This document shows, one piece after another, positions 1 to 7,349 of a stretch of DNA of 7,999 nucleotides (positions within the stretch are counted from its first letter, which is position 1; each line of letters begins with the position of its first letter). Position numbers and translations under genes: made by a program. Source of the stretch: Planctomycetia bacterium (GTDB lineage: Bacteria > Planctomycetota > Phycisphaerae > Phycisphaerales > UBA1924); the NCBI GenBank assembly GCA_005776545.1, contig SXOY01000224.1, positions 1 to 7,999 of the forward strand, given 5' to 3'. The notes beneath the pieces are model-generated. The model saw only the letters and a list, made by a program, of their open reading frames with translations, was not told the origin of the DNA and did no database searches.

Positions 1-378
1 CGGCGCCCGGTTGACGCGAAGCTCAAGGGTACGTGGAATTGCGGACCACTCGCCCGTGGACGAGACACCGTTGGCGACCAGGTGGATTGAATTGGTCCAG
101 TTCGTACCGATTGTAATATTTCGAGAGAATGTGTTTCCGACCCGCGATGTTGAATCGCCAAGATCAAGATCGATACCGGGATCCCAGGTGTTGTTCGCGT
201 TCATGTCACGAAAGAACGCCGCGGCAGAGGGCGAACCGGGAGTTGCGGAGAGGTCGACCGAGAGCGTCACGACTTGTCCGGCAGTCACGACCAAGTCGTT
301 GGCGGTGAAGTTTGAAACGCCTACAGCGAGGAGTTGACGAGATTCGAGAGTCTGAAGATCGAAAGGGGAGCGTGTCAT
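1..378 (-). CDS. Paralog A: N-terminal part of an Ig-like/acidic-loop repeat surface protein (runs off left edge)
   Basis: The window shows the first 126 codons with no stop; the rest lies beyond position 1. The protein begins MTRSPFDLQTLESRQLLAVG, so the LExRxLLA motif typical of planctomycete surface proteins sits at residues 11-18. Residues 19-124 form one complete repeat resembling repeat 1 of the paralogs, with the acidic loop FFRDMNANNTWDPGIDLDLG at residues 55-74 and the closing pattern LVANGVSSTGEWS near 100-112. The final NRAP matches the junction into repeat 2 of paralog C. The start is supported by AAGGAA 7 nt upstream (386-391) and by alignment of the LExR motif with the other copies. 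By analogy the full protein would be about 700 residues. It is preceded by its own candidate promoter and by the terminator of gene B. It is probably exported and structural; no enzymatic motif is visible. Confidence 0.9.
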   Translation of the reverse strand, partial: MTRSPFDLQTLESRQLLAVGVSNFTANDLVVTAGQVVTLSVDLSATPGSPSAAAFFRDMNANNTWDPGIDLDLGDSTSRVGNTFSRNITIGTNWTNSIHLVANGVSSTGEWSAIPRTLELRVNRAP

Positions 379-385
379 CTGAGAG

Positions 386-391
386 TTCCTT
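386..391 (-). promoter_or_regulatory. Ribosome binding site of paralog A
   Basis: Read on the minus strand this is AAGGAA, 7 nt before the ATG at 378-376. It supports this start and gives a protein whose LExR motif lies close to the N-terminus, as in the other copies. Confidence 0.65.
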
Positions 392-427
392 TTCATACAT
401 GTCACCGGAGCGGATCGTTGCGAGAGA

Positions 428-441
428 TGTTTCTAGAAACA
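428..441. promoter_or_regulatory. 14-bp perfect palindrome, candidate operator at the gene A start site
   Basis: TGTTTCTAGAAACA is a perfect inverted repeat of 14 bp. It begins one base downstream of the candidate -10 hexamer (443-448), so it would cover the transcription start of gene A. That is a usual place for a repressor operator. The palindrome is seen directly; a binding function is inferred, and I do not recognise the cognate regulator. I did not find a second copy in the other gaps. Confidence 0.4.
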
Positions 442-442
442 C

Positions 443-469
443 TTTATCGTACTTGCGGCTTCATGTCAA
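443..469 (-). promoter_or_regulatory. Candidate sigma-70-type promoter for paralog A
   Basis: The minus strand shows a consensus -35 hexamer TTGACA at 469-464. GATAAA lies 15 nt further on (448-443) and matches the -10 consensus at four of six positions. The spacer is shorter than the usual 16-18, which lowers confidence. The location is sensible: after the terminator at 492-517 and about 65 nt before the gene A start codon. Confidence 0.45.
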
Positions 470-491
470 TGATAAATCTGCACAAAATCAA

Positions 492-517
492 CAAAAAAAC
501 CACCTTGCGGCGGTTTT
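492..517 (-). terminator. Intrinsic (Rho-independent) terminator of gene B
   Basis: On the minus strand AACCGCC and GGTGGTT form a 7-bp stem (one G-T pair) closed by a GCAA tetraloop of the stable GNRA class. The stem can be extended by A-T pairs. The 3' arm runs into seven consecutive T residues (499-493). It starts 22 nt downstream of the gene B stop codon and before the gene A promoter candidate. On the plus strand only four T follow the stem, so direction is clearly minus. Confidence 0.85.
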
Positions 518-539
518 GTGTTATAGGACCTAAAGGAAA

Positions 540-2645
540 TCAGGTCAGGGTAAGCGTAATTGCAAGACGGCTCGACCAGAACCCGGTTGTCGCTCCACCG
601 GGGGCGTTCACATCGCCGCGGTAGAAGTCGTTGGCGGCGACGTACACGGTGTAAGTGCCAGCAGAAAGACCCGTGGTATTCACGACCAGTCGCCATGTTC
701 CGCTGGTGGTTGTGCCGCTGAGTGGGCTGTATGCCGCACCGGATGTAGAACTTTCGCCACCATCGAAAAGCCCGTTGCCGTTGGAATCAATGAATCCGCT
801 GACAGCGCGAATTCCGAAATCATCGGTCGCATTGAAGTCGATGGCGACACTACTTCCAGCTGTTCCACTGGCGTTGACACCATTTGAAAGTGTCGGCGCG
901 CGGAAGACTTCGAAGGTCCTCGCTGTGAAAGGCGCCGACCATTCATCGTTGGCAATAGCGGAAAGGTCTTTAATTGCGGTTGCAAACTGACCGTAACCGA
1001 CCATTGCTGTAGTCACAGTCCCCGAGAAGCTGAAACTCCCCGTGCTCCCAGTGATCGCCTGGAACCCAAGATCAATATCCGTTCCGTTATCCCAACGGCC
1101 ATTGGAGTTCTTATCCCAGAAGAGCGTCACAAATGCGCCACCAGCACCGGCAGCCCAGTTACCAGCAACTGTGTACGGCGCACCGGGAATCACAAACGGC
1201 TGAGTAATGCCGCCGACATCCGCCACCTGGAAGGTCACCGCTGGCACGTTTTGAATCAGATCGCCGCGAATTGCAGCGAAATGCGACGTTGAAATTTCAG
1301 AGGTCTCAGCGGAATCGGTGACAAACGCACAGATTCGCGGCGTGCCAGAGATACTCGATGGGATGGTCAGTTGCGGCGTGACGTTGAAGATGACGCCACG
1401 TGTGAAAGTAGCCGCCGAGGTACTCAGGAATGTATCAGTACTTGAATCAAAGAGGCTGTTGCCGTTCACATCGACAAAGAAGTTGTAGTGAACCGCGAGG
1501 GTACCTGTTCGACCAAAGCTTGTCGGGGCCAGGAATCCGACATTGGAATCAAACAGCCGATCTCCATTTCCAAGAACCGAATTGAGTGCCACCGCGAAAC
1601 TTGTCACTGCGACAATGTCGTTATTCACCGTCACAAGTGCACGACTGCTCGCGGAAAGTCCATCAAAATCCTGTGCATCCGCGGCGAATTGCACGCTCGA
1701 TTGCCCAGCGAAATCTGTAATAGTCGAGAACGTGTATGTCGCCGATGCCGACGACAACCGAGTTGTTCCAAGGCTCTGATCGTACAACGAAGAGAGTCCG
1801 CCGCTTAGATCGAGATCCATGAAGTATGAGGTCTGGAAGACTGCAGAGTTATCGCTTGCATCAACCTGGAACTGAATCCCGCCTGGGCCCATCGATGCGA
1901 ACTTGGTGTATCCACGCAAGTTGGTGACGGCCGGGCGAGACTGTGTTGCCTGCGTTGTTGTCACATCCACAGTTGCGAGTGCCCAGTCAAGATCGTTGTC
2001 CTGAACGTCGGTGAGAATCTGTGCAACCTGTGGCCAGGAGCTGTTTGCTGTGACTGAGGCTGTATATGTCGAGCCGCTGCTCGGGTTGAATCTGGTGGCC
2101 AGCGAAGTGTCTAATCCGGGAGTCCACGCACCGTTGAAATCCCGATCCAGAAACCACGTGACGGCGCGAACGCTTGTGTCGTCTGCAACAACCGAGGTGA
2201 GATCCAAAGGCGTGACCAGGTTGAACGAGTTAGAAGAAATGTTGAAACTGGAAATTGTGGGGCGCGGATTCACGCGGACTGAATTGGTCTGGCGGTTACT
2301 CCAGTTTCCAAGATTGCTCACCGCATCGGCGACAAGATTGATCGTTCCGGTCCAATTTCCTGGTACGACAATGGTCTTGCGATAGGTGCTGCCGCTGAAT
2401 GGGGCGAATGTCGCACCCAGGTCCACATCGATACCAGCGTTCCACACGCCGTTGTTGTTAACATCATTAAAGAACGTCGCGGCGACGATCGAGGAGTCAG
2501 GACCGGAAGCGACTGCGTTGACAGTCATCGTCAGGTTCTGGCCGCTGATGACGGCGGAATCACTGACTGTGAAGCTGCTGAGCGTGACGGCCATGAGCTG
2601 ACGGTTTTCGAGAGCTTCGAGCATATTTTTCATTGAGCGTGACAT
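540..2645 (-). CDS. Paralog B: six-repeat Ig-like/acidic-loop surface protein, 701 aa
   Basis: This is a probable exported structural or adhesive protein of unknown specific role. The N-terminus carries LEALENRQLMAV (residues 9-20), a variant of the planctomycete LExRxLLA motif, with no classical hydrophobic signal peptide. Six repeats follow at about 20-125, 128-232, 238-342, 345-462, 468-582 and 584-701. Each has an acidic loop: residues 55-77, 161-183, 271-293, 386-408, 505-527 (DKNSNGRWDNGTDIDLG) and 614-631 (DSNGNGLFDGGES). Loops 3 and 4 are degenerate, while loops 1, 5 and 6 keep the DxNxNG spacing expected for calcium binding, which is an inference. The C-terminus has DFYRGDVNAPGGATTGFW (673-690), shared with C and E. 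I chose the ATG at 2645 because GGGAG lies 8 nt upstream and the product then matches paralog C (MSRS...). The frame stays open to a TTG at 2747, but no ribosome binding site supports that start. There is one Cys (439), and there are five Lys. A strong terminator follows. Confidence 0.93.
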   Translation of the reverse strand: MSRSMKNMLEALENRQLMAVTLSSFTVSDSAVISGQNLTMTVNAVASGPDSSIVAATFFNDVNNNGVWNAGIDVDLGATFAPFSGSTYRKTIVVPGNWTGTINLVADAVSNLGNWSNRQTNSVRVNPRPTISSFNISSNSFNLVTPLDLTSVVADDTSVRAVTWFLDRDFNGAWTPGLDTSLATRFNPSSGSTYTASVTANSSWPQVAQILTDVQDNDLDWALATVDVTTTQATQSRPAVTNLRGYTKFASMGPGGIQFQVDASDNSAVFQTSYFMDLDLSGGLSSLYDQSLGTTRLSSASATYTFSTITDFAGQSSVQFAADAQDFDGLSASSRALVTVNNDIVAVTSFAVALNSVLGNGDRLFDSNVGFLAPTSFGRTGTLAVHYNFFVDVNGNSLFDSSTDTFLSTSAATFTRGVIFNVTPQLTIPSSISGTPRICAFVTDSAETSEISTSHFAAIRGDLIQNVPAVTFQVADVGGITQPFVIPGAPYTVAGNWAAGAGGAFVTLFWDKNSNGRWDNGTDIDLGFQAITGSTGSFSFSGTVTTAMVGYGQFATAIKDLSAIANDEWSAPFTARTFEVFRAPTLSNGVNASGTAGSSVAIDFNATDDFGIRAVSGFIDSNGNGLFDGGESSTSGAAYSPLSGTTTSGTWRLVVNTTGLSAGTYTVYVAANDFYRGDVNAPGGATTGFWSSRLAITLTLT

Positions 2646-2653
2646 ACAGATTT

Positions 2654-2658
2654 CTCCC
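2654..2658 (-). promoter_or_regulatory. Ribosome binding site that fixes the start of paralog B
   Basis: The minus strand reads GGGAG, 8 nt before the ATG at 2645-2643. It selects this start over upstream in-frame TTG/ATG codons, which lack any Shine-Dalgarno sequence. Confidence 0.75.
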
Positions 2659-2748
2659 AACGGTGTGATCGTGAATAACCAAAACAGGGTTCTGAAGCAC
2701 CATTCTATCGGTAGCATGGCCAAAAAGAACGCAATCTGAAGGGCCAAT

Positions 2749-4881
2749 TCAGGTTATCGTGATGTTGATGGCTCGCCGCGGACCCCAAAAACCTGTGCTA
2801 ACACCCCCCGGCGCGTTGGCACTGCCACGGTAGAAATCCAGTCCCGAGATATACACGGTGTAATTTCCAGCCGCCAGCCCGGTTGTGTCGATAGAGAGCC
2901 TCCACTGCCCATTCACTGGCGTCCCTGAAATCCGCGAATATGTTGTCGCGGTCTTATCGCTTGCATCCAGGCCGTTGTTGTTTACATCGAGGAATGCGGA
3001 GACAGCCCGCACACCAAAATCATCGGTGGCGGTGAAATTGACAATGAGCGGATTTCCCCGCGCAACTGAAGGCGCAGTTGGGGCCGTGATCTGCGGCACG
3101 GCGAAGACCGGCGAAACGGTCAGTGCCCGAGTCGGTCCCCATTCATCGCTGGGCCGACCCGAAAGGTCTTTCACAACAGCAGTGAACGCGCCAAACCCGG
3201 TTGCGCCCGCGGGGATAATGCCGCTGCGTACAAACGTGGCGGTGAAAGTCCCGGCAGGTGCGCGAAGGAAGCCCAGATCAATATCAAGTGCCGGGTCCCA
3301 GCGGCCGTTCATGTTGCGATCAAAGAAAAAGCTCACGGCATCGATGCCCGCATTCGCCGTTGCATCAACCGTGAAACTGTATTTGGTTCCCGGAGTCACG
3401 AACGTCTGAACATTGGTAGTTGGATTGAGACCCGCTGAAACAGCGATGCTGTCAATAGTTGGAATATTGCTTTGGCCGCGGCCCTGGGCGAGGCGCACTG
3501 GTCCCGTCGGATCGGTCCACGCCAAATTCGCGGTCAGTGGAACGGCGGCCATAAACCGCAGTGGCAATGGCTGCGTGCCATCTACTGCCGCGAATTTCTC
3601 GAAGAAATACGCATTTCCCGCCTGGGTGCGAGTCGTTTCGATTCCAAGATCAATGTCGATTCCCGCGTCATAGCGATCATTGCCATTGATGTCTTGCGCG
3701 AACATGACATGCTCTACATCAGCAAAGGGCGTTCCGAAAAACGGTGGAATCCATGCCGTTGCACTTACTCTTGCTAACGCAGCTCCCAGCATTTCAGCAG
3801 TAAATGACTGGACAAATCGATACTGTTCGCGTGCGGCGATGGCAACGCCGGGCGTCGTACACCATGTGCCATCAACATCGGAGACATCCACCACAAAGCG
3901 GCCGCTTTGCTGTCCTGCGAAATCGGTCGGAACTGTCAGCGTGAACTGGCCCGGACTGCCGACATCATGGGTAAAGAGCGTTCCCAGACTGAGGTCAACA
4001 CCCTGGCTCCAGACTCCATTGGCATCCATGTCCTGGAAAAATGTCACGGCCCTCACGCCGAGATTGTCGCTGACATTGGCCTGTAATCGCACAGTCGGCG
4101 ATGTCGCCCCGCGACCCGTGACAGCGCTGAACACATTGATCGTTGGAGGAGTCGGCGACCCAACTCGCAGTGTCAACCCGCCCAGTGACGCGGCCCATTG
4201 ACCATCAAAATCCTGTGCATCAGCCAAAATCCTCGCATTCAGCGGCCAAGTTGAATCCGTGGAAGTTGTCAGTGAATACCGACCAAATGCATCTGAAGTG
4301 AAATCCGTTCCCAGCGGCGAATCCAGACCGGGTGTGAATCGCCCACTGTTATCCCGATCAATAAAGAACGTCACCGCGCGAACTGCGGAATCATCGCTTG
4401 CGGTCGCGTTGAATGTGACGCTCTGACCCGCGTTTAGCACCATGGGAGTCGCATCAAACGTCAGGATCTGCGGCGCACGATTGACCGTAACTGTCACCTG
4501 CGGAAGCGGGCCAGTGCTCCATACTCCGTTGTTATCAACAACATCTGCCAGAATCCGTGCGTTACGTCCCCAAGCGGCGGGCGCAGCGAGCGTTTTCTGA
4601 TACTTCAATGTATTGGGATCTCGCACGAACACATCGGCAATTGCCTCATCGAACCCCGGTGTCCAGCGGCCATTGAGGTCAACATCTCTGAAAAACGTAA
4701 CCGCTCGAACTCCATCCACACTGAAGGCATCAGTGGCAAGCGTGATGGGCGCAGCGGCAAGGACGAGCGATGGGGTAGCCGCGAAGTTGCTCAACGTTGG
4801 CGCGAGCAAATCGCGCGATTCCAACTTCTCGTACAGCAACGGCACACCGCCCGCATTTGACAGCTCACGAGATCGAGACAT
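2749..4881 (-). CDS. Paralog C: six-repeat Ig-like/acidic-loop surface protein, 710 aa
   Basis: This is the best-preserved member of the array, probably an extracellular or cell-envelope structural protein. It begins MSRSRELSNAGG, with YEKLESRDLLAP at residues 17-28 (LExRxLLA type). Repeats lie at about 28-134, 137-240, 246-349, 353-465, 473-591 and 597-710. The first three loops are nearly regular: FFRDVDLNGRWTPGFD, FFIDRDNSGRFTPGLD and FFQDMDANGVWSQGVD, at 60-82, 169-191 and 278-300. Loops 4 (391-413) and 5 (515-537, DRNMNGRWDPALDIDLG) are also intact, and loop 6 is shorter (626-640). Recurrent closers such as ILADAQDFDGQW (218-229) resemble the last strand of a beta-sandwich. The C-terminal DFYRGSANAPGGVSTGFWGPR (682-702) is shared with B and E. 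The start has AGGGAG 10 nt upstream. There is one Cys (341) and no C-terminal anchor helix or dockerin. The stop lies 103 nt before the gene B start with no clear terminator, so B and C could be co-transcribed. Confidence 0.95.
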   Translation of the reverse strand: MSRSRELSNAGGVPLLYEKLESRDLLAPTLSNFAATPSLVLAAAPITLATDAFSVDGVRAVTFFRDVDLNGRWTPGFDEAIADVFVRDPNTLKYQKTLAAPAAWGRNARILADVVDNNGVWSTGPLPQVTVTVNRAPQILTFDATPMVLNAGQSVTFNATASDDSAVRAVTFFIDRDNSGRFTPGLDSPLGTDFTSDAFGRYSLTTSTDSTWPLNARILADAQDFDGQWAASLGGLTLRVGSPTPPTINVFSAVTGRGATSPTVRLQANVSDNLGVRAVTFFQDMDANGVWSQGVDLSLGTLFTHDVGSPGQFTLTVPTDFAGQQSGRFVVDVSDVDGTWCTTPGVAIAAREQYRFVQSFTAEMLGAALARVSATAWIPPFFGTPFADVEHVMFAQDINGNDRYDAGIDIDLGIETTRTQAGNAYFFEKFAAVDGTQPLPLRFMAAVPLTANLAWTDPTGPVRLAQGRGQSNIPTIDSIAVSAGLNPTTNVQTFVTPGTKYSFTVDATANAGIDAVSFFFDRNMNGRWDPALDIDLGFLRAPAGTFTATFVRSGIIPAGATGFGAFTAVVKDLSGRPSDEWGPTRALTVSPVFAVPQITAPTAPSVARGNPLIVNFTATDDFGVRAVSAFLDVNNNGLDASDKTATTYSRISGTPVNGQWRLSIDTTGLAAGNYTVYISGLDFYRGSANAPGGVSTGFWGPRRAINITIT

Positions 4882-5077
4882 ATCTATATCGCTCCCTGGG
4901 AGTCAATTTTGCGAACCACGCCGCAATTGCTCACCCTTTTGCCCTTGGCCCCACCCCGAGTCCATTGAGGCCATTCCGGCTTTCGCCCTACATCATACTA
5001 CGATGCAAAGCGACAACTGTTGCCGGGAGGAGGATATTAGGTATGCCAGACGCGAATTATCGCCCCTGAGGCCGAGT
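4882..5077 (-). other. Intergenic leader of paralog C (no gene seen)
   Basis: This 196-nt gap separates the stop of D from the start of C. It holds the ribosome binding site of C (AGGGAG, 4892-4897). I found no intrinsic terminator with a T-run after gene D, only weak four-pair hairpins such as GCGA-ATTA-TCGC at 5052-5063. On the minus strand a TATGAT hexamer around 4990-4996 could be a -10 element, but no good -35 lies at the right distance. No small ORF with a ribosome binding site stands out. Confidence 0.5.
4892..4897 (-). promoter_or_regulatory. Ribosome binding site of paralog C
   Basis: The minus strand reads AGGGAG, ending 10 nt before the ATG at 4881-4879. The spacing is slightly long but acceptable. 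Confidence 0.65.
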
Positions 5078-7183
5078 TTAGGTGCCGCCAAACACGGCCA
5101 GCATTGAGTTTGACGCGGTTCCCGCAGCGTCATGTGCTCGCATCCGATAGTGATGGTTGACGCCTTGCGGGAGTCCAGCCGTGTTAAACGTGAGCACCCA
5201 GGTTCCGTTGCGGCTTGTACCGCCAGTGCGAACCGCTGAGACCAGCACTGTCTCGCCGGCGTCTTCTATTCCATTTTCATTGAGGTCCAGGAACGCGCTG
5301 AAACTGTGGATTCCAAACTGCGAACCTGCTGAAAGTGTCACTGCGAAGGAATTTGCGATCACCTGGCTGGACACGAATTCCGGTGCCGCGATATATGTGA
5401 TAGTCATCGGCGCTGCGGAGCGGACACTGCTCCAGGTCAAACCGCTTGACATCGCGGCGGCCGCGAACGCGCCTGGGCCAGCTCGCAATGGAAGCGTACC
5501 AGTAAATGTGTGCGAGACTGAGACGGTTCCGGCTGATGGCAGGAACTCTCCAAGATGAACATCTGCATCTGAATCCCAGCGATTGTTCAGGTTGGTATCC
5601 CAGAACAACGTCAGTGCTCCGACATTTGATGCGACAAACGCGGAGACTTCGACGCTGTATGCACTGCCTGCATCAGCGCGTTCGATATTTGACGCGCCGT
5701 CGATTGTCGCAACAATTCGCGTCAAGACTGGATCACCGATAACAAAATGATGAGGCACGGCAAAGCGGGCTGCGCCGGCTATCGTCTGACCGCCTTCGAT
5801 GGCAATGCGTGGACTTGCAATCCAACGGAAATTCACTGCCGGGATAGCGGCAACCTGACCTGCACTAAGTGTTGCACGATGGCGCCAGGTTCCGTTTGCC
5901 AGTGCCGATGTCGGAGCAATTGACGCAATGAGTGTATCGATGCCCGCATCGAACACTCCGTTGAAATTGACATCGGCGATGATGTCAACCAGCGAAACCT
6001 GTGCCGCGGATGCGGAGGCTGTGGGCGGGTAATAGGCCTCAGCGCCGACAATGATGGTGCTTCCATTTATGTCAACAAGGAAATTGGTAATCGTCGCGTT
6101 TCGCAATTGCGAGACGCTTGCAACCGCAGGAGTGAACGACCACATGCCCGTTGCCGACACTGCGCTTGCGCCGATCTGAACATTGGCACGCTCGGCAAGG
6201 TCACTGGGCACACGAAACACAAATGATCCACTCACCAGTTGCCGCGATTCACCTAATGAGAAATCCGTCCCGGCGTTCCAACGCCCATTGCCATCAAGAT
6301 CGAGCCAGAATGTCGCGGCGGCGGCTGGTGCAGATGCCGAAGCGGTCAGCGTGAGTTTCAGTAGATTGGCGGGACTTCCTGCCTGGACCGAATCCCACAC
6401 GGCGGTAAACGAGGAGATCACGGGCGCGGGGTTGACTTGCAAAGATCCCGCAATCCGGGGCGTCAATACCCACGCGCCATCGGTGTCTACCGCATCAACC
6501 ACTATGCTCGCGCTGCCACCCAACACATGCCACGCAGGATTGGCGGAAGCGTTGATGACAAAATTCCCAGCGCCATTGACTGTGTAGGAAGTTCCCAGAG
6601 AGATATCCGTGCCACCGGTCCAGCGTCCATCGCCGTTGCGATCGACAAATGCCGTGACAGCGCGAACCGAAGTATCATCTGCAGCGCGAACGGTGATGGA
6701 AAGCAGATCACGCTCGTTCAGGACCGATGAGGACAAGGTTGCAGCTGGCAGAGTGGGCCGCTGATTGACCGCGAGATCAACTCGCCGAGCACCCGTGATT
6801 GACCACTGCCCTGCGTTGTCGACCGCATTGACACCCAGCCGAACGTTGCGCCCCCAATCGCTGCCGGGCACGATGTTGCGGACAAATCGACCTTGAGCGT
6901 TGGGCACGAATATGTCACCAAGTGACTGATCAACCCCAGCATCAAATCGCCCGTTTTCATTGACATCACGGAAAATCGTCGCGGCACGAACACCGTTTGG
7001 CGAAGTCGCTTCGATTGAAATCGAGACAGGTTGCCCCGCAACCGCCAGCACCGCGCCCACATCAACTGCACCAATGGTGGTTGAACACAGAACACGACCT
7101 TCAAGGTGTTCAAGTGCTGCCTGATTGTGGTTCCGGTCGATTCGAGTATTCACATTCACGCTACCGACGGAACGACGGACCAT
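5078..7183 (-). CDS. Paralog D: divergent six-repeat Ig-like/acidic-loop surface protein, 701 aa
   Basis: It has the same architecture as B and C but is the most divergent complete copy. A longer, Arg/Asn-rich N-terminal lead (1-22) precedes LEHLEGRVLCST (24-35), where the LExRxLLA motif is altered so that the protein's only cysteine (33) replaces a Leu. Repeats lie at about 36-140, 142-250, 254-356, 360-478, 485-597 and 599-701. Acidic loops are at 67-89 (DVNENGRFDAGVDQSLG), 175-197, 289-311 (DLDGNGRWNAGTDFSLG), 398-420 (DVNFNGVFDAGID), 523-545 and 627-645 (DLNENGIEDAGE, like SdrD B-type loops). The C-terminus ends AGTASNSMLAVFGGT and lacks the FYRG/PGG/GFW signature of B, C and E. Reading beyond the stop does not restore it, so simple truncation by a nonsense mutation is unlikely. 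Only one Lys (276) occurs in 701 residues, although Arg is common. GGAGG 7 nt upstream supports the start. It is probably exported; specific function is unknown. Confidence 0.94.
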   Translation of the reverse strand: MVRRSVGSVNVNTRIDRNHNQAALEHLEGRVLCSTTIGAVDVGAVLAVAGQPVSISIEATSPNGVRAATIFRDVNENGRFDAGVDQSLGDIFVPNAQGRFVRNIVPGSDWGRNVRLGVNAVDNAGQWSITGARRVDLAVNQRPTLPAATLSSSVLNERDLLSITVRAADDTSVRAVTAFVDRNGDGRWTGGTDISLGTSYTVNGAGNFVINASANPAWHVLGGSASIVVDAVDTDGAWVLTPRIAGSLQVNPAPVISSFTAVWDSVQAGSPANLLKLTLTASASAPAAAATFWLDLDGNGRWNAGTDFSLGESRQLVSGSFVFRVPSDLAERANVQIGASAVSATGMWSFTPAVASVSQLRNATITNFLVDINGSTIIVGAEAYYPPTASASAAQVSLVDIIADVNFNGVFDAGIDTLIASIAPTSALANGTWRHRATLSAGQVAAIPAVNFRWIASPRIAIEGGQTIAGAARFAVPHHFVIGDPVLTRIVATIDGASNIERADAGSAYSVEVSAFVASNVGALTLFWDTNLNNRWDSDADVHLGEFLPSAGTVSVSHTFTGTLPLRAGPGAFAAAAMSSGLTWSSVRSAAPMTITYIAAPEFVSSQVIANSFAVTLSAGSQFGIHSFSAFLDLNENGIEDAGETVLVSAVRTGGTSRNGTWVLTFNTAGLPQGVNHHYRMRAHDAAGTASNSMLAVFGGT

Positions 7184-7190
7184 TCAGGAG

Positions 7191-7195
7191 CCTCC
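7191..7195 (-). promoter_or_regulatory. Ribosome binding site of paralog D
   Basis: The minus strand reads GGAGG, a full-consensus core, 7 nt before the ATG at 7183-7181. It is the strongest Shine-Dalgarno sequence among the visible genes. Confidence 0.8.
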
Positions 7196-7206
7196 AGATG
7201 TCAGAA

Positions 7207-7231
7207 TCTCGCGCGGAATATCGCCGCGAGA
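7207..7231 (-). repeat. GC-rich inverted repeat in the leader of paralog D
   Basis: TCTCGCG (7207-7213) and CGCGAGA (7225-7231) form a perfect 7-bp inverted repeat with an 11-nt loop. An alternative pairing on the minus strand is CGCGG/CCGCG with a 7-nt loop and a two-base bulge below it. The structure ends 23 nt before the gene D start codon and has no T-run, so it is more likely a leader hairpin than a terminator. A role in translation or mRNA stability is inference. Confidence 0.45.
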
Positions 7232-7285
7232 CTTTGATCAATCGGAGCCTGCATGAATAGACATGCGAATGCGTCACACATTTGG

Positions 7286-7349
7286 AGGTTATCTCTCGTA
7301 CCCCGATACCACCCATGCGGGCTTTGCGGGTCAGAAGTTCAGATAACCT
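7286..7349. repeat. 9-bp inverted repeat enclosing smaller hairpins between E and D
   Basis: AGGTTATCT (7286-7294) and AGATAACCT (7341-7349) are perfectly complementary over 9 bp with 46 nt between them. On the minus-strand RNA the interior can form CCCG/CGGG and, within that, GCCC-GCAT-GGGT, giving a nested stem. It lies after the gene E stop and before gene D. There is no T-run, so a conventional intrinsic terminator is not supported. It could be a 3'-end processing or mRNA-stabilising structure, or a regulatory leader of D. Confidence 0.4.

Noticed and set aside
11..624. Plus-strand open frames and a minus-strand frame at 206-442 in the left end.
   Set aside because: The minus-strand frame starting at 378 has a ribosome binding site and clear homology to the other paralogs, so the overlapping frames are shadows. 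The stretch 379-539 is regulatory.
2646..2747. In-frame upstream extension of paralog B from a TTG at 2747, giving a hydrophobic 34-residue leader (MALQIAFFLAMLPIEW...) that looks like a signal peptide.
   Set aside because: There is no ribosome binding site before the TTG or the next ATG, whereas the ATG at 2645 has GGGAG at 8 nt and yields an N-terminus like that of paralog C. The other paralogs have no hydrophobic leader.
2885..4201. Long plus-strand open frames opposite paralog C (and similar ones opposite B and D).
   Set aside because: They mirror the strong codon pattern of the minus-strand genes, lack ribosome binding sites and show low-complexity products with no recognisable domain.
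4892..4902. CTCCCTGGGAG inverted repeat covering the ribosome binding site of paralog C, as a possible translation switch.
   Set aside because: The arms are separated by a single base, so an RNA hairpin would keep only about three pairs. It is too weak to propose a switch.
4797..5107. Plus-strand open frames across the C-D gap as a possible small gene.
   Set aside because: They overlap the start of C and the end of D, have no convincing ribosome binding site, and the products have no recognisable features.
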